A DNA stretch of 64,000 bases from Sporosarcina ureilytica (lineage in GTDB: Bacteria > Bacillota > Bacilli > Bacillales_A > Planococcaceae): NCBI RefSeq assembly GCF_001753205.1, contig NZ_CP017560.1, positions 3,372,579 through 3,436,578 of the forward strand, in the 5' to 3' direction. The number at the start of each line of letters is the position of its first letter. Within the stretch, counting starts at the first letter, position 1. Below the pieces are notes generated by a model. The model did not search any database. It was not told the DNA's origin and saw only the letters and a list, made by a program, of their open reading frames with translations. Both the position numbers and the translations under genes were made by a program. Shown piece by piece: positions 26,931 through 36,140 of this stretch.

Positions 26931-27968
26931 TTATAAATCGTCAAAACCATTTAAATCACTCGTTTTAACATATTGCCTGGATGCTTGTTCAAAGAAATCT
27001 GTTTTTGTATCGTCAAAACTATCGACGTAAGCCTTTATCCAACGCATTGGATTTTTTGTATACTCCGGATATAGCTCACTCAAACCGAGCATTCTTAACA
27101 TTTTATTGGCACGATACTTTATGTATCCTGCCATTTCATCAATGTCAATGCCGTCAATAGCTCCCAGAACGTAACGACTCCAAATAATTTCCTGTTCTAC
27201 GGAATGGTCGAATTGGTCATACACCCAAGCGGTAAAGCCTTCCGTATTATAGCTTGGGTTTTCAGCCAATGTTGCACGGAAGATGTCGCTAATGGCACGT
27301 CCATGCTGCAATTCATCGCGATTGATATATGAAATCATCGTTGAAGTCCCGACCATTTTTTGATTGCGCGCCAAATTGTAGAAAAATGCAAAGCCGCTAT
27401 AGAAAAACAAACCTTCTAATAATGTCGTATAAACCATGGCTTTTAACGCAGAGCCAATAGATGGTCTTTCCGCGAATTCATTGTAAACTTCAACAATTCG
27501 CTTATTCCTGCGCATTAATACTTCATCTGTACGTCCCATCTCGAATGATTCGACTTGTTTATCGTATGTTGTTACTGACGAAAGCACATACGCATAACTG
27601 TGGTTATGCTCGCTTTCTTGATCAGCAATCGTCGCCATTAGAGATTTCACCGATGGGTCTGTTGAGAAATGGGACAATCTTGCCGCAATATCCGTTTGCG
27701 GTCCGTCAAGTGTTGCCAGCAATCCGATGATTTTCAAAAAGGCATCTTGCTCCGCCGCCGTTAACGTCGGAAACTGTTTTACATCTTGCGTCATATCTAC
27801 CTCATTCGCTGTCCAAAACAGTGATCGAATCTTTTGTCTCAATGTGTAAAAATGCGGATACTTTAGGTCATTCCAATTTAAGATGCCACTCGCTTTTCCA
27901 CCAAAAATGGCTGTTGATTTATTTGGATGCATAGGATCTAATACTTTTACGCGTGTAAGTGTAACCAA
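26931..27968 (-). CDS. nrdF: Class I ribonucleotide reductase small (radical) subunit
   Basis: 345 aa. Holds the dimetal-tyrosyl radical used by the large subunit. Metal ligands appear intact: Asp in LATLDGPQTD, Glu and His in DQESEHNHSYAYVL, Glu in LLEGLFFYSGF and Glu/His in NRDELQHGRAI; the tyrosine in NHSY is a candidate radical site. The TTG at 27968 (protein start VTLTRVKVLDPMHPNKS) is chosen because GGAAGGAG lies ten bases upstream; an ATG 12 codons later is the alternative. It overlaps nrdI by 22 bp. Manganese use is inferred from nrdI being in the operon. Confidence 0.9.
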   Translation of the reverse strand: MVTLTRVKVLDPMHPNKSTAIFGGKASGILNWNDLKYPHFYTLRQKIRSLFWTANEVDMTQDVKQFPTLTAAEQDAFLKIIGLLATLDGPQTDIAARLSHFSTDPSVKSLMATIADQESEHNHSYAYVLSSVTTYDKQVESFEMGRTDEVLMRRNKRIVEVYNEFAERPSIGSALKAMVYTTLLEGLFFYSGFAFFYNLARNQKMVGTSTMISYINRDELQHGRAISDIFRATLAENPSYNTEGFTAWVYDQFDHSVEQEIIWSRYVLGAIDGIDIDEMAGYIKYRANKMLRMLGLSELYPEYTKNPMRWIKAYVDSFDDTKTDFFEQASRQYVKTSDLNGFDDL

Positions 27969-28387
27969 TGTTCTAAAACTCCTTCCGCCCACTTCACAAC
28001 TTCCGGCTCCTGTGTACCTCTTGGGCTCTGTTCTATTTTAAGTGGAGGGTACATTGAATGATAAAATTCCGCCAACTTTACTGCCGCTTGGCAAAATAAA
28101 GCGTCCCCTCCAAACTGGGTGTCTCCTGTCCCAAATACATAAACATGCGCTGGTTTATAACCTACATCTAATACGAAATCTTTCACTTCTTCAGGTGTTG
28201 CACCTTTTTCCCACGTAAATGAACCAACGATCATTCCACCGAAATTAGCAAGGTCCGGGATTGAGCCGCTGCCGATTCGATGTAACGTCACATCTACCTG
28301 ACGACTTACGAATGTTTCTTGAATGAGTTCTGCAACTTCCTGCGTATTTCCGCTATACGTTGCATAAGCAATTAAGAATGACACCAT
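27947..28387 (-). CDS. nrdI: NrdI flavodoxin-like ribonucleotide reductase activator
   Basis: 146 aa flavodoxin fold. In class Ib systems NrdI supplies the oxidant that assembles the Mn2-tyrosyl cofactor of NrdF. The FMN loop AYATYSGNTQEVAEL is at the N-terminus, with GSFTWEKGATPE and FGTGDTQFGGD farther on. The ATG overlaps the end of nrdE and the 3' end overlaps nrdF, so the three genes are translationally coupled. Confidence 0.88.
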   Translation of the reverse strand: MVSFLIAYATYSGNTQEVAELIQETFVSRQVDVTLHRIGSGSIPDLANFGGMIVGSFTWEKGATPEEVKDFVLDVGYKPAHVYVFGTGDTQFGGDALFCQAAVKLAEFYHSMYPPLKIEQSPRGTQEPEVVKWAEGVLEHWLHLHA

Positions 28388-30594
28388 TCGCACTCTTCAA
28401 TATCTGTTGCACTTGAGCGTGTATAATAAGTCGTTTTCAATCCCGATTGCCAAGCTTGTAAATGTAGGTCCAACAATACAGAAGCCCGTATTGTATTTGG
28501 AACGTATAAATTAAACGAAATTGACTGGTCAATATGCTTTTGCCTTGCTGCATTTTGACGAACCGACCATCTTTGATCCACGATATAAGCCGAACGACGG
28601 TAAACATCATACGTATGATGATCAAGATCTGGCGCAACGACTGGTAATTTAAAGTCCTTCTTCTCTTCGTGATAAAACGGTTTGAAAATTGGGTCAATGG
28701 AAGCTGTAGAGCCCGCAATCACAGACGTTGATGAATTCGGGGCAACTGCCATTAAATAACCATTTCTAATGCCGTGAACCGCTACATCCATCCGCAGTTC
28801 ATTCCATAGATTTGAGTCATACCCTCTGCGCTCAAAATACGCGCCTGTATGCCATTCCGAATCTTTATAAAGTGGATAGGCGCCTTTCTCTTTGGCTAAT
28901 TCCATCGATGTCGCGATTGTGTAATAGGCAATTTTTTCGTATAACTGATCTGCATATTGTACCGCCTCATCAGACTCCCACTGAATATTTTCTTGTGCTA
29001 ATAAATGATGCCACCCAAATGTCCCAAGACCAATCCCGCGATAACGCGCGTTGGTCCGTGCGGCTTGAACGACCGGAATTTTATTTAAATCAATGACATT
29101 ATCAAGCATGCGCACTTGAATCGAAATCAATCGTTCTAATACATTTTCCGGCACTGCCCGTCCTAGATTAATAGAAGACAAATTACACACAACGAAATCT
29201 CCTGGTTTTGCACGAGTGACGATGACGTCATCTTCCAAAGTTACGGACTCAAATTCTGTTGGACTCATATTTTGAGCAATTTCCGAACATAAATTAGAGG
29301 AATAAATCATGCCTTCATGTTTATTCGCGTTGGAACGATTCACTTCATCTCGATAAAACATAAACGGAACCCCAGTTTCTAGTTGACTACGCAAAATACG
29401 TTTCATTAAATCTATCGCAGGGATTGTTTCACGACTTAATGAAGGATGCGCAACACACGCCGCGTATTTCTCACGGAATGAACCACTTCCACGCGTTTCA
29501 TCATAAAAATCTTCTAAAGAGTATCCCATTACTTGGCGCACTTCATGCGGATCAAACAGATGCCACTCACCACGCGCTTCCACTTGTTCCATAAATATAT
29601 CTGGCAAACAAATCCCTGTAAAAATATCATGCGCACGCATTCTCTCGTCGCCGTTATTCAACTTCAGATCGAGAAACGTCATAATATCTTTATGCCAAGC
29701 ATCCAAATAAACCGCAATCGCACCTTGCCTTTGTCCAAGTTGATCTACACTAACTGCCGTATTATTCAATTGTTTAATCCAAGGTAAAACCCCACTTGAA
29801 GCCCCTTTAAATCCACGAATTGAAGAACCACGACTTCTGACTTTCCCCATGTAAACGCCAATCCCGCCGCCATATTTCGACAAATTGGCAATATCTGTAT
29901 TACTGTCATAAATGCCTTGTAATGAATCATTGACCGTATCGATAAAACAACTCGACAATTGCCCGTGCGGCTTTCCTGCATTCGCCAAGGTTGGCGTCGC
30001 TACCGTCATATACAGATTGCTCATCGCCCAGTAAGCTTCTTTAATTTTCTCAAGTCGATTTTCCACTTCATCTTGCATAAGCGTCATTGCAATAACGAGC
30101 CATCTTTCCTGGGGAAGTTCGACTGGCTCTTTATTGAAATCAACCGCCACATAACGGTCCATTAACGTTTTTAGCCCAATGTATGTAAATAACCGGTCCC
30201 TTTCCGGTTCAATAATTTGTCCGAGTTGCTTTAATTCAGCTTCTGTATATTTATCAATTAACACGGAGCTATATAACCCTTTTTCGACAAGTCGACTAAC
30301 ATGATAATAAAAATCACTATAAACCGATACGCCCCGACGATTTTCTTCCAGCATATAAATTTTATTTAAATAAATCCTGGATGCAATAAATGTCCAATAA
30401 GGCTCATCTTCAGCAACATAACTAATTACTTCAAGGATCATCGCCCTAGTCCAATCTTTAACGTCTCCCTCGTTATTTCTTTCCTTCCAACGATAGCTCG
30501 CCTTTAAAAGTGGAGCAATTTTTTTAGCGCCAAATTCTCGTTGTAAGTCGTTTAGTACTTCATCAATCATCGATGTTCGAATAATCGTTGTCAT
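28372..30594 (-). CDS. nrdE: Class I ribonucleotide reductase large subunit
   Basis: 740 aa. Reduces ribonucleoside diphosphates. Active-site segments: TPTLANAGKPHGQLSSCF, GGGIGVYMGKVRSRGSSIRG, YSSNLCSEIAQN with the catalytic region, and VAPNSSTSVIAGSTASIDP. The C-terminus ends in ECEWCHS, the CxxC pair that is re-reduced by thioredoxin or NrdH. The N-terminal about 90 residues do not show an obvious intact ATP-cone. The start follows GAGAGGAG. It lies behind a cobalamin riboswitch and terminator, so expression should fall when B12 is abundant. Whether to call it nrdE or nrdA is open; nrdI favours nrdE. Confidence 0.9.
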   Translation of the reverse strand: MTTIIRTSMIDEVLNDLQREFGAKKIAPLLKASYRWKERNNEGDVKDWTRAMILEVISYVAEDEPYWTFIASRIYLNKIYMLEENRRGVSVYSDFYYHVSRLVEKGLYSSVLIDKYTEAELKQLGQIIEPERDRLFTYIGLKTLMDRYVAVDFNKEPVELPQERWLVIAMTLMQDEVENRLEKIKEAYWAMSNLYMTVATPTLANAGKPHGQLSSCFIDTVNDSLQGIYDSNTDIANLSKYGGGIGVYMGKVRSRGSSIRGFKGASSGVLPWIKQLNNTAVSVDQLGQRQGAIAVYLDAWHKDIMTFLDLKLNNGDERMRAHDIFTGICLPDIFMEQVEARGEWHLFDPHEVRQVMGYSLEDFYDETRGSGSFREKYAACVAHPSLSRETIPAIDLMKRILRSQLETGVPFMFYRDEVNRSNANKHEGMIYSSNLCSEIAQNMSPTEFESVTLEDDVIVTRAKPGDFVVCNLSSINLGRAVPENVLERLISIQVRMLDNVIDLNKIPVVQAARTNARYRGIGLGTFGWHHLLAQENIQWESDEAVQYADQLYEKIAYYTIATSMELAKEKGAYPLYKDSEWHTGAYFERRGYDSNLWNELRMDVAVHGIRNGYLMAVAPNSSTSVIAGSTASIDPIFKPFYHEEKKDFKLPVVAPDLDHHTYDVYRRSAYIVDQRWSVRQNAARQKHIDQSISFNLYVPNTIRASVLLDLHLQAWQSGLKTTYYTRSSATDIEECEWCHS

Positions 30595-30654
30595 CTTAAA
30601 AACTCCTCTCAGTTATGTACATCTGAACCGCGTTTGATTTTGGAGGCTGAACGT

Positions 30655-30980
30655 AAAAAAGCGATAGCTCTGCCTCTTCGGCAGAGCTATCGCTCATGAT
30701 TTATAAGTTGGAAACTGAAAGGTTTTACTAAAAAACGAAACAGCAAGACCTGTTCGCTTCCACCTCTCAACCCCCGAAGAAAGTGTCGCTTGACGAAAAA
30801 ACTGGCAGGTCTCCTGGCTTACGCTTCTACCTTCTGCCTACCCTTCCCGTAGATTCTCCACAGTGGTTTACCTGGCAGTCGTCAGCGATTACAGTTGCGG
30901 GGACAGCTCCGGATTTCCGGATTCCCTTTTAAACCGATTTCGGCACCAACTCTTCGTACTACACTATATGTTGTATGTCG
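30655..30980 (-). promoter_or_regulatory. Cobalamin riboswitch with downstream terminator controlling nrdE-nrdI-nrdF
   Basis: On the minus strand the conserved core reads AAAGGGAATCCGG, then TCCGGAGCTG, CCCCGCAACTGTAA, CGCTGACGACTGCCAGGTAA and CCACTGTGGAG (about 30855-30935), the classic B12 aptamer. It ends in GTAAGCCAGGAGACCTGCCAG. A strong terminator (GCGATAGCTCTGCC arms, 30661-30693, then TTTTTT) follows 100 bp downstream and before the nrdE ribosome-binding site. CAGGTCT sequences in aptamer and linker could pair as the switching element. Confidence 0.93.
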
Positions 30981-31117
30981 TTACTATTTACACCCTAACA
31001 TATTGTGTTTGAAACAGCAATAAGATTCAACAAATAGATTGAATAATGTTTTTGCAGGTACTATTTTATGCGGATTTTCTTCTTTTCGGCTAGTGAAAGC
31101 TACCGGTCCTTTTTGAA

Positions 31118-31633
31118 TTAATATGGATTTTTCTTATTACGCTTTTTAGGCCTATGTGGTACATATCTTTTTTCTTCTTTGACTGGACGTGAATCTTCTT
31201 CTGGTTTTTCAATATCTGGCTCTGAAGCGAACTCCGTTTGTAAATTTTCTCTGTTGAAAGTGTTAAAATTCGCATCCTCGATTGGATCTTCTTCATGGAA
31301 AAGGAACTTCTGTAAATATTTATGAAAAATTGCTTCCCCTATCGCAATCGCAATTGCAGAAATAAATGCGGCACGTCCCATTCCCTGCCCATTAAATAGA
31401 AAAGCGCTACCTAACAAGACGACAAAAAATGCGATACCGAAGTCAGCAATCGTTGCGGCTAAATTTCCATACCGAGGTAAAATGACCATATCACCAACGA
31501 AGGAAATACCTGTTAATAGAACACTTAGAACCAAAATGTTGGCAAATGACATATCGAACATTCCTAATACAATCCATAATACAACTGTGACCATTAAAAA
31601 CTTTATTATCAGTGAGCCTATAGACGACTTCAC
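31118..31633 (-). CDS. DUF2512 (YndM-like) membrane protein
   Basis: 171 aa. Four hydrophobic helices fill residues 1-115, followed by a charged cytoplasmic tail rich in Glu, Lys and Arg that ends PHRPKKRNKKNPY. It resembles the Bacillus YndM family of unknown function. The start is GTG after AAAGGAGG. It is monocistronic, between the nrd riboswitch and an MBL hydrolase. Confidence 0.72.
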   Translation of the reverse strand: MKSSIGSLIIKFLMVTVVLWIVLGMFDMSFANILVLSVLLTGISFVGDMVILPRYGNLAATIADFGIAFFVVLLGSAFLFNGQGMGRAAFISAIAIAIGEAIFHKYLQKFLFHEEDPIEDANFNTFNRENLQTEFASEPDIEKPEEDSRPVKEEKRYVPHRPKKRNKKNPY

Positions 31634-31745
31634 TTCTCACAACCTCCTTTCCTTTAATATTAACTTCTAATGAATCCCATAAATACTTCAAATGTATAGA
31701 ACTTCTGTAAATAAGAGAAGATAAAAATCATAAAGCGACAGGAGG

Positions 31746-32594
31746 CTAATTAACATACTTTCCATAACTCGGAATGGCAATCTCATCAAATTCTTTCGCC
31801 AATTTCTTCAAGTTATCTGCTAGTTCTTGACCAGACATCGGTTGGCCATGTCCAGTTATTGCAACAGTAGGATTTAAAGCTGCTAACTTCTTTACTGAAC
31901 GCCATGCCGCTGACCAATCCGGCGTTAAATAGCGCGGCGGGCCGCTTATTTCCTTTTCTTGCGTCAACACTTTATAGAGATACTCTTGCTTAACTGTCAC
32001 AAAAGCATCACCGACAATGAGCGCACGGTCTTCTTCCCTAAAAAATGAGACGTGGCCAGGTGAATGCCCTGGTGTATGAATCCAACGAAACTTAGGCAAA
32101 TACGGGACGTTCCCATCCTCTGGAAGGGCGCTAACGCGGTCGCCGAGCTCAATTGGATCGATTGGGAAAATAGGAGACACTTTCGAAACCATTCCGCCTT
32201 CAACAGTCGGATCTGGATTAGGATAACGCTTTTTGCCAGTTAAGAAAGGAAGCTCCAGCTTATGCGCATAAACCGGGATATCCCAATGATTAATTAACTC
32301 AACAATCGCGCCGACATGATCAAAATGACCATGTGTTAATAGTATCGCCTTAGGACGTTTGCCTACCCCAAAACGTTTTTCAACTTCAGAAATAATTTTT
32401 TCGGCGGAGTATGGCATGCCTGCATCAATCAAAACAAATTCCTCGTTTTCCGGATTACCAATTAAAACGATATTTACAATTTGTATCGTATAGCAATACA
32501 AATCCGGCAAAACCTCAGTCCCTGTCCCACTTTCAATTGAAGTAGCAGGAATAAACTTATAATCGTCTCCGTATGCTAAATTCTCGTCCAACAT
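31746..32594 (-). CDS. MBL-fold metallo-hydrolase
   Basis: 282 aa metallo-beta-lactamase-fold protein with the zinc motif LTHGHFDHVGA, then TPGHSPGHVSFF, ALIVGDAF and AITGHGQPM. This is the glyoxalase II/YflN-like group; the substrate cannot be deduced. The ATG at 32594 directly follows AAAGGAGGTGGACAG, so a longer reading from 32693 is rejected. Confidence 0.82.
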   Translation of the reverse strand: MLDENLAYGDDYKFIPATSIESGTGTEVLPDLYCYTIQIVNIVLIGNPENEEFVLIDAGMPYSAEKIISEVEKRFGVGKRPKAILLTHGHFDHVGAIVELINHWDIPVYAHKLELPFLTGKKRYPNPDPTVEGGMVSKVSPIFPIDPIELGDRVSALPEDGNVPYLPKFRWIHTPGHSPGHVSFFREEDRALIVGDAFVTVKQEYLYKVLTQEKEISGPPRYLTPDWSAAWRSVKKLAALNPTVAITGHGQPMSGQELADNLKKLAKEFDEIAIPSYGKYVN

Positions 32595-32770
32595 CTGTCC
32601 ACCTCCTTTAGTCGGGACAACTTTATGGTGTTCATAAATAAGCTTGTTATACAAAGGCTGTTTCATTACACGAAAACTTGAATAGGGTTGCACTAATTGT
32701 AAATACTGATATTTCGTATTATGTGCAAAAAGTGGATTATAAAGTTGTTATCTAAAATTAAAGTAAAACC

Positions 32771-32807
32771 AAAAACGTTGGCATCGTATACGACACCAAC
32801 GTTTTAC
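32771..32807 (-). terminator. Terminator after the AGCS symporter gene
   Basis: AAAACGTTGG(T)GTCGTATACGA(T)GCCAACGTTTTT hairpin on the minus strand, immediately after the stop. Confidence 0.88.
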
Positions 32808-32809
32808 AA

Positions 32810-34216
32810 TTAATTTTTATGCTCTTCTTCCCAACACTCCGCGCCTTTTAGCCCCGGAATCGATTTCGCTTTAAATACTGGGTTGACCCCTTGTTTGCGT
32901 TGCATTGTAAAATCATCCAACACTTTAAATGCCACTTTACCAAGAATAATAATAACGACTAGGTTCAATATTGCCATCAAGCCCATAAATAGATCCGCCA
33001 TATTCCAAACGATGTTTACTTTCGCCATCGCGCCAAACATGACCATTGCAAGGACTAAGAAACGATAAGCCGTCATCCATGACTTATGTGCACCAATAAA
33101 TTCAATATTTGTCTCTCCGTAATAGTAATTTCCGATAATCGAGCTAAAAGCAAAGAAAAAGATGGCAATCGCCACAAAATAAGGCGCCCATGCCCCGACA
33201 TGCACTGCCATCGAAGCTTGCGTTAATATAATTCCATCTTGTTCTCCTGTCGCATAAAGCCCACCTAAAATAATGATGAAGGCGGTTGCTGAACAAATCA
33301 TAATTGTATCGAAAAACACACCTAAACTTTGCACAAGTCCTTGCTTAGCTGGGTGAGATACGTTCGCTGTCGCCGCTGCGTTGGGCACACTTCCCATCCC
33401 AGCTTCGTTGGAAAATAATCCACGGCGAATACCTTGCATCATCGCAGCGCCTATTCCACCACCAACGGCTTCTTTAAGACCAAAAGCATCCGCTACAATC
33501 AAATTAAAAACAGCCGGAATATCTGAAATGTTCATAATGACAACATATGCAGCAACAAGTAAGTAGAATACTGCCATAATTGGCACAATTAACTCCGTCA
33601 CTTTTACAATTCTTTTAACGCCGCCAAAAATAATCACAGCCGTGACAAGCACCAACACGAGCCCGATAATCCAATCTGTAATGCCGAAAACGTCTGCAAA
33701 GGACTGGCTAATTGTATTCGATTGCACTGCATTAAAGATAAAACCGAAACAGAATGTCAACAAAATTGCAAAGACAATCCCTAACTTCCGAAAACCAAGC
33801 GCTTTTTCCATATAATAAGCGGGTCCACCTCTAAAAGTGTCACCGTCCTTCACTTTATACACTTGGGCAAGCGTACTTTCAATAAAAGCTGTAGCCATTC
33901 CTATAATCGCAATGACCCACATCCAAAAAACAGCACCAGGACCTCCAATTCCAATCGCAAGCGCAACTCCTGCAACGTTCCCCGTTCCTACACGAGAAGC
34001 CGCACTAATCGTAAATGCTTGGAACGGTGATACTCCGTCATTACTTTCCTTTTTCTCAAAAACTAACCGGAACATCTCTTTGAACAAACGAACTTGTACA
34101 AATTTTGTACGAACCGTAAAATAAACTCCAACAACTAAAAGCAAGCCGATTAATATATATGTCCATATAAAATCATTTGCTAGACCAACCAACCAATTAA
34201 GCGCATCCATAATCAT
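32810..34216 (-). CDS. Sodium:alanine/glycine symporter (AGCS family)
   Basis: 468 aa integral membrane protein with about 10-11 helices. It should import alanine or glycine with Na+. AGCS signatures: GPGAVFWMWVIAIIGMATAF, RGGPAYYMEKALG, GLFSNEAGMGSVPNAAATA and SHPAKQGLVQSLGVFFDT. The ATG at 34216 follows AAAGGGGA. It is preceded by a long leader containing a terminator-like hairpin (34404-34440). Confidence 0.88.
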   Translation of the reverse strand: MIMDALNWLVGLANDFIWTYILIGLLLVVGVYFTVRTKFVQVRLFKEMFRLVFEKKESNDGVSPFQAFTISAASRVGTGNVAGVALAIGIGGPGAVFWMWVIAIIGMATAFIESTLAQVYKVKDGDTFRGGPAYYMEKALGFRKLGIVFAILLTFCFGFIFNAVQSNTISQSFADVFGITDWIIGLVLVLVTAVIIFGGVKRIVKVTELIVPIMAVFYLLVAAYVVIMNISDIPAVFNLIVADAFGLKEAVGGGIGAAMMQGIRRGLFSNEAGMGSVPNAAATANVSHPAKQGLVQSLGVFFDTIMICSATAFIIILGGLYATGEQDGIILTQASMAVHVGAWAPYFVAIAIFFFAFSSIIGNYYYGETNIEFIGAHKSWMTAYRFLVLAMVMFGAMAKVNIVWNMADLFMGLMAILNLVVIIILGKVAFKVLDDFTMQRKQGVNPVFKAKSIPGLKGAECWEEEHKN

Positions 34217-34403
34217 ATAAAATCCCCTTTCAACTAAAAATCTTTTTCTCAAAAAAATATTAAAAGATTATAATACAATGTAACTTCTCTGAACACAACA
34301 CTATTTTTTAGTAAAGTGACAAATTTAATTTGACTTTTATAGCACGAGACCTAAGACTTTACATTAGAAACGTATCTACGTCATCGTTTCTTAAGCATAA
34401 AAA

Positions 34404-34440
34404 AAGATGTCTAAAGGATCCACCGCCCTTTAAACATCTT
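34404..34440 (-). terminator. Terminator-like hairpin in the leader of the AGCS gene
   Basis: AAGATGTTTAAAGGGCGG...CCTTTAGACATCTTTTTTT on the minus strand, about 190 bp before the symporter start. It could end a small RNA or attenuate the symporter. No known riboswitch aptamer was recognised upstream of it. Confidence 0.7.
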
Positions 34441-34491
34441 GAGCATCTTCTGCACGAATAAACCTTATTTCCTAAAATTACTAACGTAGTG

Positions 34492-34565
34492 ACAGTCACC
34501 CAAACACTTATAATAGTTGAGATAAACATGAATCTTTAAATTTTCATGTTTGTTTGGGTGACTGT
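34492..34565. repeat. 74-bp inverted-repeat element
   Basis: Perfect 15-bp arms ACAGTCACCCAAACA (34492-34506) and TGTTTGGGTGACTGT (34551-34565) enclose a second inverted repeat AAACATGAA/TTCATGTTT. No coding capacity. It could be a small non-autonomous mobile element or a structured RNA part. Confidence 0.65.
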
Positions 34566-34575
34566 AGTCATCAAA

Positions 34576-34640
34576 AAAAGGCATTGCAAGGGAATCCCCA
34601 CCAATATGAATTGGTCAGAAATTCCTCCATGCATGCCTCT
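34576..34640 (-). terminator. Terminator after the MetE-like gene
   Basis: Branched hairpin: AGGCATGCA...TGCAATGCC closing an inner CCAATTCATATTGG stem, followed by TTTTTTT on the minus strand. It lies 40 bp past the stop. Confidence 0.75.
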
Positions 34641-34679
34641 GTTTATCAATACCAAACATTTATTATCAAACTGGTTAGA

Positions 34680-35789
34680 TTAACCCCAAATTTCTTTGGA
34701 AATATCCACAATAAACTTTAACTTCTCCCACTGTTCTTCTTCAGTCAATTTATTGCCATGATGCGTGGACGCAAATCCGCATTGCGGACTTAAGCAAATT
34801 TGATCGAGCGGCACATATTTTGAAGCTTCTTTTATACGTGACTTAACAAGCTCCCTACTTTCAAGTTCTCCACTTTTAGATGTAATTACGCCCAATACAA
34901 CTTTTGCTCCGTCTTTCGGAATATGTTGAAGCGGTTCAAAGCCACCTGAACGCTCATCATCATATTCGAGGAAAAAACCGTCTACTTTTTCTTTCGCTAA
35001 AAATCTTTCGGCAATTATATCGTAACTGCCTTCAAATGCCCAGTTAGATCGATAGTTTCCTCGGCACAGATGAGTCGTCACAAATAAATCTTCAGGTTTC
35101 CCTTCTAATACGCCATTTGCCACCCGAAGCGCCAAATCAATTAAATACTCTCTTGAATATTCACCGTCATTCCACGGGATATCAGGCGCTGATAGTCCCG
35201 CAATATATACATCATCCAGCTGCAAATAACGAACGCCAGCCTCATAGAAAGCTTTGATCGCATCACGGTAAGCTTGAATGATATCATTTGCATATTCCTC
35301 GATGTCCGGATAGATATTTTCATCCCTAATTCCAATATTAAACAATTGGTTTGGACTCGGAATTGTTTGTTTCGCAACTGCACGGCCACCAACAATTTCA
35401 TTGAATTCAATAAAATCTTTTACGTGTGGGTGGTCAGGATCGAATGAGACTTTTCCGATATTACGGATATTGTATCTTTCTGTTTCCTCGTTCCCATTAA
35501 AGATATAACCTTGCTCCGGAACATACCCTTCGATTCCATTTAAATGCTCAAGGAAATCGGTATGCCAAAAACGGCGTCTGAATTCACCGTCTGTTACAAG
35601 TTCCAAACCGACTTCAATCTGTTTGTCTACAACTCTTTTAATTTCTTCTGTTTCTACTTTTCGAAGCTGTTCGGAGTTAATTTCCCCTTCTTTAAACAAT
35701 CTTCTCGCTTCATGCAAGTTCTCTGGTCTTAACAAACTCCCTACGTGATCCGCTCTGAATGGTGCTGTTTTCGTCAATGTTTCTGTCAT
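34680..35789 (-). CDS. MetE C-terminal-domain family methyltransferase (YxjG/YxjH type)
   Basis: 369 aa, about half of full MetE and corresponding to its C-terminal catalytic barrel. It is presumed to use a methyl donor to make methionine. Characteristic parts: FRADHVGSLLRPENL, LVTDGEFRRRFWHTDFL, YLQLDDVYIAGLS, THLCRGNYRSNW and the Zn-binding SPQCGFASTHHGNKL. The start follows GAAAGAGGG. A SAM-I riboswitch upstream shows it belongs to the methionine regulon. Confidence 0.87.
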   Translation of the reverse strand: MTETLTKTAPFRADHVGSLLRPENLHEARRLFKEGEINSEQLRKVETEEIKRVVDKQIEVGLELVTDGEFRRRFWHTDFLEHLNGIEGYVPEQGYIFNGNEETERYNIRNIGKVSFDPDHPHVKDFIEFNEIVGGRAVAKQTIPSPNQLFNIGIRDENIYPDIEEYANDIIQAYRDAIKAFYEAGVRYLQLDDVYIAGLSAPDIPWNDGEYSREYLIDLALRVANGVLEGKPEDLFVTTHLCRGNYRSNWAFEGSYDIIAERFLAKEKVDGFFLEYDDERSGGFEPLQHIPKDGAKVVLGVITSKSGELESRELVKSRIKEASKYVPLDQICLSPQCGFASTHHGNKLTEEEQWEKLKFIVDISKEIWG

Positions 35790-35827
35790 TGCCTATTCCC
35801 TCTTTCCAAAAGTTTTTTAACTTTAAT

Positions 35828-35996
35828 AAGGAAAAAACCCTTCTTATAAATAAGAAGAGTTCAGCAATTTTAGGCGTCTACTCTTCTCATCTCCAAGCTT
35901 TTCGCTACTGGAATTAGCACAGTTCTTCATAAGTCTGTTGCTGAGGCTTCAAAGGGCCAGTCCCTCCACCTCTCTGGATAAGAAAGTCGCTTATTA
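35828..35996 (-). promoter_or_regulatory. SAM-I riboswitch (S-box) upstream of the MetE-like gene
   Basis: The minus strand reads CTTATCCAGAGAGGTGGAGG, then GACTGGCCCTTTGAAGCC, TCAGCAACAGACTT and the P3/P4 arms with AAGCTTGGAGATGAGAAG. A terminator follows (CTTCTTATTTATAAGAAGGG then TTTTTT, 35832-35858). With SAM bound, transcription should stop before the methyltransferase gene. Confidence 0.95.
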
Positions 35997-36140
35997 AGTT
36001 ATTGATTACCACTTTACACATGTTTTAATTGAATGTCAAGGTTATTTTGAATTTTCTTTATTTATCGTGACAATTAAATCAATTATATTTCTTTCTATAG
36101 TTCCATGAGTCAATTTAACAATCAACCCTATCACAAAAAG

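Noticed and set aside
26931..27968. Radical-subunit variant lacking metal ligands (class Ie-like)
   Set aside because: Inspection shows Asp, Glu, His, Glu, Glu and His ligand positions all present, so it is an ordinary metal-binding subunit.
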